Assembly (NCBI GenBank): GCA_947456845.1
Contig: CANGUJ010000172.1
Span: 1-7,675, forward strand
Source: Burkholderiales bacterium
GTDB taxonomy: Bacteria > Pseudomonadota > Gammaproteobacteria > Burkholderiales > JAEUOS01
Reading direction: 5' to 3'
DNA: 7,675 nt
The translations under genes were made by a program, and so were the position numbers. The notes beneath the pieces are model-generated. The model had not been told where the DNA came from, did no database searches, and saw nothing but the letters and a program-made list of their open reading frames with translations. Positions 1 through 7,528 of this stretch are shown here, piece after piece (within the stretch, counting starts at the first letter, position 1; the number at the start of each line of letters is the position of its first letter).

Positions 1-1
1 C

Positions 2-1138
2 AAGCTCGTCTGGCTGAAGCAAACCGCGCCCGCGACCTTCACTGCGGCGGCGCGTTTCGTCTCGCTCAAGGAGTGGATCTGCCACCGCCTGTTCGGGCGC
101 TGGGTCGTCGACCATGCCATCGCCTCGGCCAGCGGCCTGTATGCGCTGGCTTCGCAGGACTGGGACCCGACCGCGCTCGCCGCGGCCGGCGTGGCGCGCG
201 CCAGGCTTTCAGCGCTCGCGCGCCCGGAGACCCTGCTGGAAGGGATGGATGCCACCCTGGCGGCGCGCGCCGGCATCGATGCCGCCACGCCTTTCGTCCT
301 CGGCGGCTCCGATGGCTGCCTCGCCAACCTCGGCGCGGGACTGCTCGCCGGCGCCGGGCGGCGCCGTGCGGTGCTCACCATCGGCACCAGCGGCGCGCTG
401 CGCATGGCCATCGACCGGCCGTCCACGGACGCGGCAATGCGCACTTTTTGCTACGCGCTGGCGGACCGGCAGTTCGTCATCGGCGGCGCCACCAACGGCG
501 GCGGGCTGCCTCTGCGCTGGCTGCGCGACAACTTCCCGCAACTGCGCCTGGGCATGCCCGCGCATGGTGCCGACCCCTATTCGGTGCTCGCCGATATCGC
601 GCGGGCAGCGCCGCCGGGGGCGGGCGGCCTGCTGTTTCATCCCTATCTGGCCGGCGAGCGCGCACCGCTATGGAACGCCGACGCGCGCGCCTCGTTCATC
701 GGCCTGAACTTCGGGCACGGTCCAGCGCACCTGGTGCGTGCGGTCATGGAGGGCGTGCTGTTCAACCTGGCGATGATTCTCGCCGTGCTCGAAGAACAGG
801 CCGGCGGTCCGGTCGAGGACATCATCGCCGGCGGCGGCTTCGCCCGGTCGGCGTTCTGGTTGCAGATGGCCGCCGACCTGCTCGGCCGGCCGCTTACGAT
901 CGCCGAAAACCCCGAAACCACGGCGCAGGGCGCGGCGCTCCTGGCCCTGTTCGCGCTCAAGCGGGTGCCGGACCTGGCGGCGGCTGTCGCCCTGCTGCCC
1001 GCGGCGCACCGGCGCTTCATGCCAGACCCGGCGAACCATGCCCGTTACCGCCTGCTGGCGCCGGTGTTCACCGCCCTGCCTGCTACACTCGCGCCCTTTT
1101 ATTCGCAGCTGTCGGCGTTCCAGCGCGAGCATCATTGA
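2..1138 (+). CDS. FGGY-family carbohydrate kinase, gluconokinase-like (5' partial)
   Basis: This is a sugar kinase that would phosphorylate a sugar or sugar acid with ATP in the cytoplasm; gluconate is the best guess. The frame is open from base 2 with no start, so the N-terminus lies outside; 378 residues are visible against roughly 500 for the family, so about 120 are missing. Visible landmarks, numbered from the first visible codon, are GGSDG near 101-105 (D104 as probable catalytic base), the phosphate-binding GTSG at 128-131, the FGGY-type stretch HPYLAGERAPLW, and the late signature GGGFARSAFWLQMAADLL. The opening stretch KLVWLKQ, the later KEW and the VVDHAIASASGLY segment resemble FGGY gluconokinases (gntK type) more than xylulokinases or glycerol kinases. 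Substrate is inferred, not proven. The gene ends 76 bp before folD, and no pentose-phosphate or Entner-Doudoroff partner is visible downstream. Confidence 0.85.
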   Translation, partial: KLVWLKQTAPATFTAAARFVSLKEWICHRLFGRWVVDHAIASASGLYALASQDWDPTALAAAGVARARLSALARPETLLEGMDATLAARAGIDAATPFVLGGSDGCLANLGAGLLAGAGRRRAVLTIGTSGALRMAIDRPSTDAAMRTFCYALADRQFVIGGATNGGGLPLRWLRDNFPQLRLGMPAHGADPYSVLADIARAAPPGAGGLLFHPYLAGERAPLWNADARASFIGLNFGHGPAHLVRAVMEGVLFNLAMILAVLEEQAGGPVEDIIAGGGFARSAFWLQMAADLLGRPLTIAENPETTAQGAALLALFALKRVPDLAAAVALLPAAHRRFMPDPANHARYRLLAPVFTALPATLAPFYSQLSAFQREHH

Positions 1139-1198
1139 CGCGGGCCGACGGGTCAGGAGCCAAAACCATGCGCCCTGCGCAACATCCCCGGCAACATC

Positions 1199-1204
1199 AG
1201 GAGG
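1199..1204 (+). promoter_or_regulatory. Strong ribosome binding site of folD
   Basis: A complete AGGAGG lies 10 nt before the ATG at 1215. It fixes the folD start there rather than at the in-frame ATG at 1038, which would place 59 extra codons inside the upstream kinase gene. The spacing is slightly long but acceptable. Confidence 0.75.
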
Positions 1205-1214
1205 CACAGCCGTC

Positions 1215-2056
<842 letters not shown>

Positions 2057-2060
<4 letters not shown>

Positions 2061-4111
2061 CCGCCGCCTCCAATCCCCTGCTGGATTTTTCCGGCCTGCC
2101 GCGCTTCGACGCCATCCAGAGCACCCACGTCACGCCGGCCGTCGATGCCCTGCTCGCCGACTGCCGGCAGACCGTTGCGCGCATCACAGCCGACGCGACC
2201 GCCATCGGCTGGGATACCTTCGTTGCGCCGCTCGAAGACGCCAACGAACGGCTGATGCGTGCCTGGGGCGTGGTCGGGCATCTGCATGCGGTCAAGGACA
2301 GTCCGGACCTGCGCGACGCCTATAACGAAAACCTGCCCAAGGTCACCGAATACTGGACCGAGCTCGGGCAGAATCTCGACCTGTTCAACCGGTACAAGGC
2401 TCTGCGCGCCTCGCGGGAGTACGAAGCCCTGCCGCTACCGCGCCGCCGCATCGTCGATAACGAGATCCGCGATTTCCGCCTGGGCGGGGCGGAACTGCCG
2501 GCCGCCGAAAAGGCGCGCTACAAGGCCATCGCCGAGGAGCAGGCGGCGCTGGGTTCGAAGTTCTCGGAGAACCTCCTCGACGCGACCAATGCCTTCGCGC
2601 TGGTGATCGAGGATGCCGGGCGCCTCTCCGGATTGCCGGGCGATGTGCTGGCCGCCGCGCGCGAAGCCGCGGAAAAGGACGGCAAGCGCGGCTGGAAATT
2701 CACCCTGCAGGCGCCTTCATACCTGCCGGTCCTGCAGTACGCCGACGACCGCGCCCTGCGCGAGACGATCTACAAGGCCAACGTCACGCGCGCCTCCGAA
2801 TTCGGCGCTCCGAAACTCGACAACACGCCCCTGATCGACCGCATCCTGGCGCTGCGCGACGAAGAAGCCAGGCTCCTCGGTTACCCGTCTTTCGCCTGCG
2901 TGTCGCTGGTGCCGAAAATGGCCGGCGCGCCGCGCGAGGTGCTCGATTTCCTGGAAGACCTGGCGGCGCGCGCCAGGCCGTTCGCCGAGCGTGACATGCG
3001 CGAGCTCGCCGAGTTCGCGCGCAGCGCGCTCGGGCTCGGCAGGATCGAAGCATGGGACGCCCTGTACGCCTCGGAAAAACTGCGCCAGAAGCGGTATGCG
3101 TTTTCCGATCAGGAGGTCAAGGAGTACTTCCCCGAGCCGCGCGTGCTGGAAGGCCTTTTCAGGGTGGTGGAGACGGTGTTCGCGGTGCGCATCAAGCCCG
3201 ACCACGCTCCGGTGTGGGATGCCGACGCCCGCTTCTTCCGCATCGAGTCGGCGGCCGGCGCCCTGGTCGGCCAGTTCTATCTCGATCTCTATGCACGCGA
3301 TACCAAGCGCGGCGGCGCATGGATGGACGACGCGATCACGCGGCGCCGCAAGGGCCATGCGATCCAGACACCGGTCGCTTACCTGACCTGCAATTTCGCG
3401 CGCGGTGTGACCGGCCCGGACGGCGCGAAGCGGCCCGCGCTGTTCACCCATGATGACGTCATCACGCTGTTCCACGAATTCGGCCACGGCCTGCACCACA
3501 TGCTCACCCAGGTCGAGGACCTCGGCGTGGCCGGCATCAACGGGGTGGAATGGGACGCCGTGGAACTGCCGAGCCAGTTCATGGAAAACTTCTGCTGGGA
3601 GTGGGACGTGCTGCGCCACATGACCGGCCACGTCGACACCGGCAGGCCGCTGCCGCGCGAACTGTTCGACAAGATGATCGCGGCCAAGAACTTCCAGGCC
3701 GGCATGCAGACGGTGCGCCAGATCGAGTTTTCGCTTTTCGACATGCTGCTGCACCACGACTTCGACCCGCAGGCCCAGACGCCCCTGGCGCTATTGCAGG
3801 CCGTGCGCGAGAAGGTGGCGGTGATGCACCCGCCGGAATACAACCGTTTCCCGAATACTTTCTCGCACATCTTCGCCGGCGGCTACGCGGCCGGGTACTA
3901 CAGCTACAAGTGGGCGGAGGTGCTGTCTGCCGATGCCTACGGCGCTTTCGAGGAGGAGGGCCCGCTGTCGGACACGGCGGGGGCGCGCTTTCTTGCCGAA
4001 ATTCTCAGCAGGGGCGGCAGCCGCCCGGCGGCGGAGAATTTCCGCGCCTTTCGCGGCCGCGATCCCAACATCGACGCCCTGCTCAGGCACAATGGTATGA
4101 TGACTGCGTAA
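2057..4111 (+). CDS. prlC: Oligopeptidase A, M3-family zinc metallopeptidase
   Basis: This cytoplasmic zinc endopeptidase degrades short peptides, including cleaved signal peptides, in the thimet-oligopeptidase family. The product is 684 aa, against about 680 for E. coli OpdA/PrlC. An N-terminal helical region is followed by the M3 catalytic domain from roughly residue 225. The zinc motif HEFGH is at 473-477 (H473 and H477 ligands, E474 catalytic), with E503 in the conserved VELPSQ segment as the expected third ligand. The substrate-binding HIFAGGYAAGYYSY block starts at H604. The start is the ATG overlapping the folD stop; an upstream open stretch in this frame lies inside folD and is not coding. 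The glutaredoxin gene follows after 24 bp. The synonym is opdA. It appears complete and active. Confidence 0.96.
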
Positions 4112-4135
4112 CCCCATGATTCGCAAGGAGACCCC

Positions 4136-4831
4136 ATGGGTGCGGTAGAGAAGGTTTGTACTCTGTGCGCGACCCTGGCCATGTTCGCCGCGGCGTCGGC
4201 GATGGCGCAGTACAAGTACATCGGGCCCGATGGCCGCGTGATCTACAGCGACCAGCCCCCGCCGCCGGGCGCCAAGGGGGCGCAAAAACCGGCTGCCCCG
4301 GCATCCCCGTCCGGTGGCGCATCGACAGGAATGCCGTTCGCGTTGCAACAGGCGACCAGGAATTTCCCCGTCACCCTGTACACCACCTCGGATTGCGACG
4401 CGTGCAACCAGGCACGTACCCTGCTGAACAGGCGCGGCATCCCGTTCGCCGAGAAAACCGTGCGCACCCCGGAGGACATCAAGGTCTTCAAGGAGGCGAC
4501 GAAGGCAGATCAGGTGCCGGTCATGATGGTCGGCGGCAATCGCCAGGTCGGCTTCGAGGAAGGCGCCTGGAACGGCGCGTTGACCGTGGCGGGCTATCCG
4601 CCCAACAATGTGTTGCCCGCCGGCTTCAAGAATGCCCCCGCCTTGCCCGCCGCGCCGTTTACGCCTGAACCGACCAAGAGCGCCGCGGGCCCGCCGAATT
4701 CCCCGGCCGACAGGGCGGGTTCCGTAGCTGACAAGGCGGGGCCGGCGGGCGGCGCGCCACCGGCCGCCGGCACACCCCCGCCCCCTGCTGACAGCGGCAA
4801 CAAGCCGCCCGCCTCGTACAAGGGTTTCTGA
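4136..4831 (+). CDS. Exported DUF4124-glutaredoxin fusion protein with Pro/Ala-rich tail
   Basis: The 231-aa product is a predicted periplasmic thiol-disulfide protein. Residues 1-24 look like a Sec signal peptide with an AMA-Q cleavage site. Residues 25-45 (YKYIGPDGRVIYSDQPPP) match the short DUF4124 module of exported proteobacterial proteins. Residues 78-155 are a glutaredoxin fold: VTLYTTSDCDAC with the dithiol motif C87-D-A-C90, and QVPVMMVGG carrying the cis-proline P128. From about 160 to the end the chain is low-complexity Pro/Ala/Gly, a likely flexible linker or wall-spanning tail. The AAGGAG at 4125-4130, 5 nt before ATG, supports the start. The gene follows prlC by 24 bp and is closed by a terminator. 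Its substrate is unknown; glutathione is scarce in the periplasm, so a reductase or isomerase role is inference only. Confidence 0.88.
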   Translation: MGAVEKVCTLCATLAMFAAASAMAQYKYIGPDGRVIYSDQPPPPGAKGAQKPAAPASPSGGASTGMPFALQQATRNFPVTLYTTSDCDACNQARTLLNRRGIPFAEKTVRTPEDIKVFKEATKADQVPVMMVGGNRQVGFEEGAWNGALTVAGYPPNNVLPAGFKNAPALPAAPFTPEPTKSAAGPPNSPADRAGSVADKAGPAGGAPPAAGTPPPPADSGNKPPASYKGF

Positions 4832-4848
4832 CGGGCTTCGCCCACCAG

Positions 4849-4874
4849 AAGCCGCCTGCACCGGCGGCTTTTTT
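4849..4874 (+). terminator. Intrinsic terminator after the glutaredoxin gene
   Basis: An 8-bp perfect stem, AAGCCGCC paired with GGCGGCTT, has a 6-nt loop (TGCACC) and runs into six consecutive T residues (4869-4874). It begins 17 bp after the glutaredoxin stop codon, a typical position for a Rho-independent terminator. The xth start codon lies only 14 bases beyond the T run. Confidence 0.85.
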
Positions 4875-4888
4875 ATCGTCTGGACGAC

Positions 4889-5656
4889 ATGCGTATCGCC
4901 ACCTGGAACGTGAATTCGCTGAACGTGCGGCTGCAGCATGTGCTTGACTGGCTGGCCACGGCCGACGTCGATGCGCTGTGCCTGCAGGAACTCAAGCTGC
5001 CCGCCGAGAAGTATCCGTTCGACACGCTGCGCGAGGCCGGCTACGAGTCGGCCGTCAACGGACAAAAGACCTACAACGGTGTGGCCATCGTGTCGCGTCT
5101 GCCGATGCAAGATATCCAGGCCGACATACCGGACTACGCCGACGAGCAGCGACGGGTGATCGCCGCCACCATTGCGGGTGTACGCATCGTATGCGCCTAT
5201 TTCCCCAACGGCCAGAGCCTGGAGTCCGACAAGTACCGCTACAAGCTCGACTGGCTCGATGCGATGAACGGCTACATCGGGCGTCTTCTGGCGCAACACG
5301 AAAGGCTGGCGCTCCTCGGCGACTACAACATCGCTCCGGAGGACCGCGATGTCCATGACCCGGCCGCCTGGGAAGGGCAGGTGCTGGTGAGCCCGAAGGA
5401 GCGCGCGGCGTGGTCGACGCTCATCGGCCAGGGCATGGTGGATTGTTTCCGGCTTTTCGAGCAGCCGGAAAAGACTTTTTCCTGGTGGGACTACCGCATG
5501 CTCGGTTTCCGTCGCAACGCCGGCCTGCGCATCGACCATATCCTTGCCTCCTCGGCTCTGGCAGGCCGATGCCAGGCCTGCGTGGTCGACCGCGCCCCGC
5601 GCAAGCTCGACAAGCCGTCCGACCACGCGCCGGTCGTGGCGGATTTTTCGGTGTGA
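4889..5656 (+). CDS. xth: Exodeoxyribonuclease III (AP endonuclease family)
   Basis: This is a DNA repair enzyme of the exonuclease-endonuclease-phosphatase superfamily. It cuts the backbone at abasic sites and trims 3' ends in base excision repair. The product is 255 aa, close to the usual 255-270. Active-site residues are visible in order: N7 in ATWNVNSL, metal-binding E34 in LQELK, Y104 in AYFPNG, D145 and N147 in LGDYNIAPED, D216 in RIDHIL, and the D245-H246 pair in SDHAPV. The ATG at 4889 begins exactly at the conserved MRIATWNVNSL. It has only a weak Shine-Dalgarno candidate (TGGA), and a terminator lies directly upstream, so expression must rely on readthrough or on a promoter inside the glutaredoxin 3' end. 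The last codons overlap the next gene by 4 bp. Confidence 0.96.
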   Translation: MRIATWNVNSLNVRLQHVLDWLATADVDALCLQELKLPAEKYPFDTLREAGYESAVNGQKTYNGVAIVSRLPMQDIQADIPDYADEQRRVIAATIAGVRIVCAYFPNGQSLESDKYRYKLDWLDAMNGYIGRLLAQHERLALLGDYNIAPEDRDVHDPAAWEGQVLVSPKERAAWSTLIGQGMVDCFRLFEQPEKTFSWWDYRMLGFRRNAGLRIDHILASSALAGRCQACVVDRAPRKLDKPSDHAPVVADFSV

Positions 5657-6114
5657 CGGGCGGAAAGCGGGTCTGCGCGGTGCTGGCGCTTGTCGGATCG
5701 CTCGGTGCCGGGTGCGACGCACTTTTCACCGGCGAAAAAGTCGCCCGCTTTGCGCTGACACCGCGAGCGGACGGCGGTTTTGCGCCGTTGACGATTGCGC
5801 TCGGGCCGGAGATGAATCCGGTCGCCCTCAACCTGCGGGCGGAATATGCCGCAAGTCCGACCGAAGCCGGGCGCTGGAACACCTACCGCGCCACGCTCAC
5901 CCGTGCGGGCGCGCCGGTGGCGAGCCGCGAGTTCCGCATCAACAACACCAGTGACCCGCAGTCCCCCGTCGCGCAGGTGATCGTCCATACGATGCTGGTG
6001 GTCGATGTCGAGGGCGTCGGCGACTATGTGCTCGCGATCGACCCGCTGGCGCCGCCTGCCGTCACACTCGACAAGCCGCATGTGGAACTGCGGCGCAACA
6101 TCCGCCGCGATTAG
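5653..6114 (+). CDS. Small exported, possibly lipid-anchored protein of unknown function
   Basis: I do not recognise this 153-aa protein. The proposed start is GTG at 5653, overlapping the xth stop (GTGA). A GGCGGA lies about 9 nt upstream, and no in-frame ATG occurs until far inside. The N-terminus has positive charge (K5, R6), a hydrophobic core (residues 7-19) and then GAGC with C21. That suggests a signal peptide and a possible lipoprotein anchor, although the -3 residue is Gly rather than the usual Leu, so the lipobox is weak. The rest lacks membrane segments and cysteines. It alternates polar and hydrophobic residues (YRATLTRAGAPVASREFRIN, VIVHTMLVVDVEGV), suggesting a beta-sandwich envelope domain. 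Its codon and base use resemble its neighbours, so it seems a real, resident gene. Coupling to xth may be only for expression. Confidence 0.72.
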   Translation: MTGGKRVCAVLALVGSLGAGCDALFTGEKVARFALTPRADGGFAPLTIALGPEMNPVALNLRAEYAASPTEAGRWNTYRATLTRAGAPVASREFRINNTSDPQSPVAQVIVHTMLVVDVEGVGDYVLAIDPLAPPAVTLDKPHVELRRNIRRD

Positions 6115-6161
6115 CAGGATGGCCCGCTCGCGCAGCGTCGGCGTGGCGCGACACAAATGAC

Positions 6162-6191
6162 GACGGCGCCCGCGGGCGCCGTCATTTTCTT
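6162..6191 (+). terminator. Palindromic terminator between convergent genes, possibly bidirectional
   Basis: Bases 6162-6183 form a perfect 22-nt palindrome; the hairpin has a 9-bp stem, GACGGCGCC paired with GGCGCCGTC, around CGCG. On the plus strand it is followed by ATTTTCTT, a reasonable though interrupted U tract. On the minus strand the following bases are ATTTGTG, a weaker tract. It sits 47 bp after the plus-strand stop and 34 bp after the end of the minus-strand fccB. It therefore most likely ends the xth unit and may also end fcc transcription. The rest of the 103-bp gap shows nothing else I can support. Confidence 0.75.
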
Positions 6192-6217
6192 CGTCGACCG
6201 TGCGGCCAGGCGGTCGT

Positions 6218-7516
6218 TCAGCCCAGCATGTCGCTCCAGATGTTGCGTGCCCAGGCATTGGCATAGCTACCCTCGAGCTCGCTCGGCGCCGCCGAGAGCC
6301 CGCCGGATCCGGGCACCACTTTCATGGTCTTGTCCTTGGGATCGTAGGCGTGAACGCTTGCCACATGCACGACGTTCTTGTCGTCGACGAACGAATAGCA
6401 GGTATTGGCCATCATCGGCGCGGGCGATGGCGTGCGACCGTTCATCAGTTCGACAATCGCGGCGGCCGCCACCTTCGCATGCTGGTTCGCCATGTGCCCC
6501 GACTTGGGCATCAACGGCGCCGACAGGGTGGCGTCGCCCAGGACGTGAATGCCCGGGCGGGCGATCGACTCCATGGTGGTCCAGTCCACCCCGCACCAGC
6601 GGTTGTTGGCCGTCACCAGTCCCGCCTGTTGGGCGATCGCGCCGGCACGCATCGGCGGCAGCACATTGAGCACATCGGCCTTGACGTCGGCGCCGATGTC
6701 GAGCACCGCCGACATGGTCGAAACGTTGACGTCCTTGACCTCGCTGCTGTTGCGATACTCGACCAGGCCCTTGTACTGGCCGCTCCACTGCGCCTTGAAC
6801 AGCCCGGCCTTGGAAACCACGTCCTCATTGGCGTCGAGAATGATGACCTTGCTCTTCGGCTTGGCGGTCTTGAAATAGTGCGCCACCTGACAGGCGCGCT
6901 CGTACGGGCCCGGCGGGCAGCGGTAGGGCGCGCGAGGAACGGACAGCACGTATACGCCCCCGTCGCGCATTTCTTCTAGCTGCTTGCGCAAGGCGAGGGT
7001 GTCAGGGCCCGCCCTCCAGGCATGCAGTACGCGCTCGCGCACCTTGGCATCCTTCAGCGCCGCCACCTGGTCGAACATGAAGTCGACGCCGGGGGAAACG
7101 ATCAGGCGGTCGTAGCTCAGGTCCTGGATCTTCTTGAGTTCGATGGTCTTCTTGTCGACATTGACCTTGGTGACTTCGTCGTTGATGACCTGCACACCAT
7201 ATTCGCGCAGTCCCGCATAGCTGACGGTGATGTCCTCCATCTTCCGGCTGCCGCCCAGCACGAGGTTGGAAAGCGGGCAGGACACGAATTCGCGGTTCAT
7301 CTCGACCAGGAACACCTCGATGGCGCCCTCGGACCACATGCGCAGGTATTTCGCCGCGGTGGCGCCGCCATAGCCGCCGCCCACCACGATGACGCGCCCG
7401 ATTTTCTGCGGCGGTGTCGATGTGGTCGCACATCCGGCCATGGCGAGGGCGCCGGCCGAGCCGGCCAGCTTGAGAAAGTGACGACGACCGAGCGATCCGA
7501 GCTTGATGTTTTTCAT
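6218..7516 (-). CDS. fccB: Flavocytochrome c sulfide dehydrogenase, flavoprotein subunit
   Basis: FccB oxidises sulfide to sulfur or polysulfide in the periplasm and passes electrons through its FAD to a c-type cytochrome partner. The product is 432 aa, the family's normal length. A Tat signal (RRHFLKLAG, twin arginine at 11-12) is followed by the FAD-binding GGGYGG at 46-51. C80 in VSCPLSN sits where FccB binds FAD covalently. C200 in RCPPGPYERA and C373 in NTCYS match the redox-active disulfide. The second FAD motif GIHVLGDA has D328, and a C-terminal FCSD-type domain closes the chain. Extra cysteines occur at 29, 209 and 308. A GGGAGG lies 4 nt before the ATG. The cytochrome gene ends 12 bp upstream. 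SoxF is a close homologue, but no other sox gene is visible. C29 after MAG could be a lipoprotein cysteine. Confidence 0.94.
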   Translation of the reverse strand: MKNIKLGSLGRRHFLKLAGSAGALAMAGCATTSTPPQKIGRVIVVGGGYGGATAAKYLRMWSEGAIEVFLVEMNREFVSCPLSNLVLGGSRKMEDITVSYAGLREYGVQVINDEVTKVNVDKKTIELKKIQDLSYDRLIVSPGVDFMFDQVAALKDAKVRERVLHAWRAGPDTLALRKQLEEMRDGGVYVLSVPRAPYRCPPGPYERACQVAHYFKTAKPKSKVIILDANEDVVSKAGLFKAQWSGQYKGLVEYRNSSEVKDVNVSTMSAVLDIGADVKADVLNVLPPMRAGAIAQQAGLVTANNRWCGVDWTTMESIARPGIHVLGDATLSAPLMPKSGHMANQHAKVAAAAIVELMNGRTPSPAPMMANTCYSFVDDKNVVHVASVHAYDPKDKTMKVVPGSGGLSAAPSELEGSYANAWARNIWSDMLG

Positions 7517-7520
7517 TGCG

Positions 7521-7526
7521 CCTCCC
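7521..7526 (-). promoter_or_regulatory. Ribosome binding site of fccB
   Basis: On the minus strand GGGAGG lies 4 nt before the fccB ATG, inside the 12-bp gap after the cytochrome stop codon. It confirms the start that leaves the twin-arginine signal intact and shows that fccB is translated from its own site in a shared message. Confidence 0.75.
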
Positions 7527-7528
7527 GC

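Noticed and set aside
1038..1214. In-frame upstream extension of folD starting at ATG 1038
   Set aside because: It would lie mostly inside the kinase gene, adds residues with no FolD similarity and has no good Shine-Dalgarno; the AGGAGG before 1215 and family homology favour the shorter start.
1139..1214. Possible promoter or riboswitch in the 76-bp gap before folD
   Set aside because: I see no convincing -35/-10 pair or conserved aptamer-like structure; only the ribosome binding site is supportable.
2717..3757. A 346-codon minus-strand frame opposite prlC
   Set aside because: No motif in its translation; the plus strand encodes a complete M3 peptidase with its zinc site over the same bases.
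4676..4820. Repeat-like Pro/Ala/Gly coding DNA in the glutaredoxin tail as a tandem repeat
   Set aside because: The residues are compositionally biased (for example ADRAGS and ADKAGP), but no unit recurs with enough identity or regular spacing to call a tandem repeat.
3791..5722. A 643-codon open frame on the minus strand across the end of prlC, the glutaredoxin gene and most of xth
   Set aside because: It lies antisense to three well-supported genes, its translation is Arg/Gly/Ala/His-rich without recognisable motifs, and long antisense open frames are expected at this GC content.
6200..6979. A 259-codon plus-strand frame opposite fccB
   Set aside because: Its translation is His/Arg/Gly-rich and motif-free, while the minus strand encodes a full FccB with conserved cysteines and FAD motifs.
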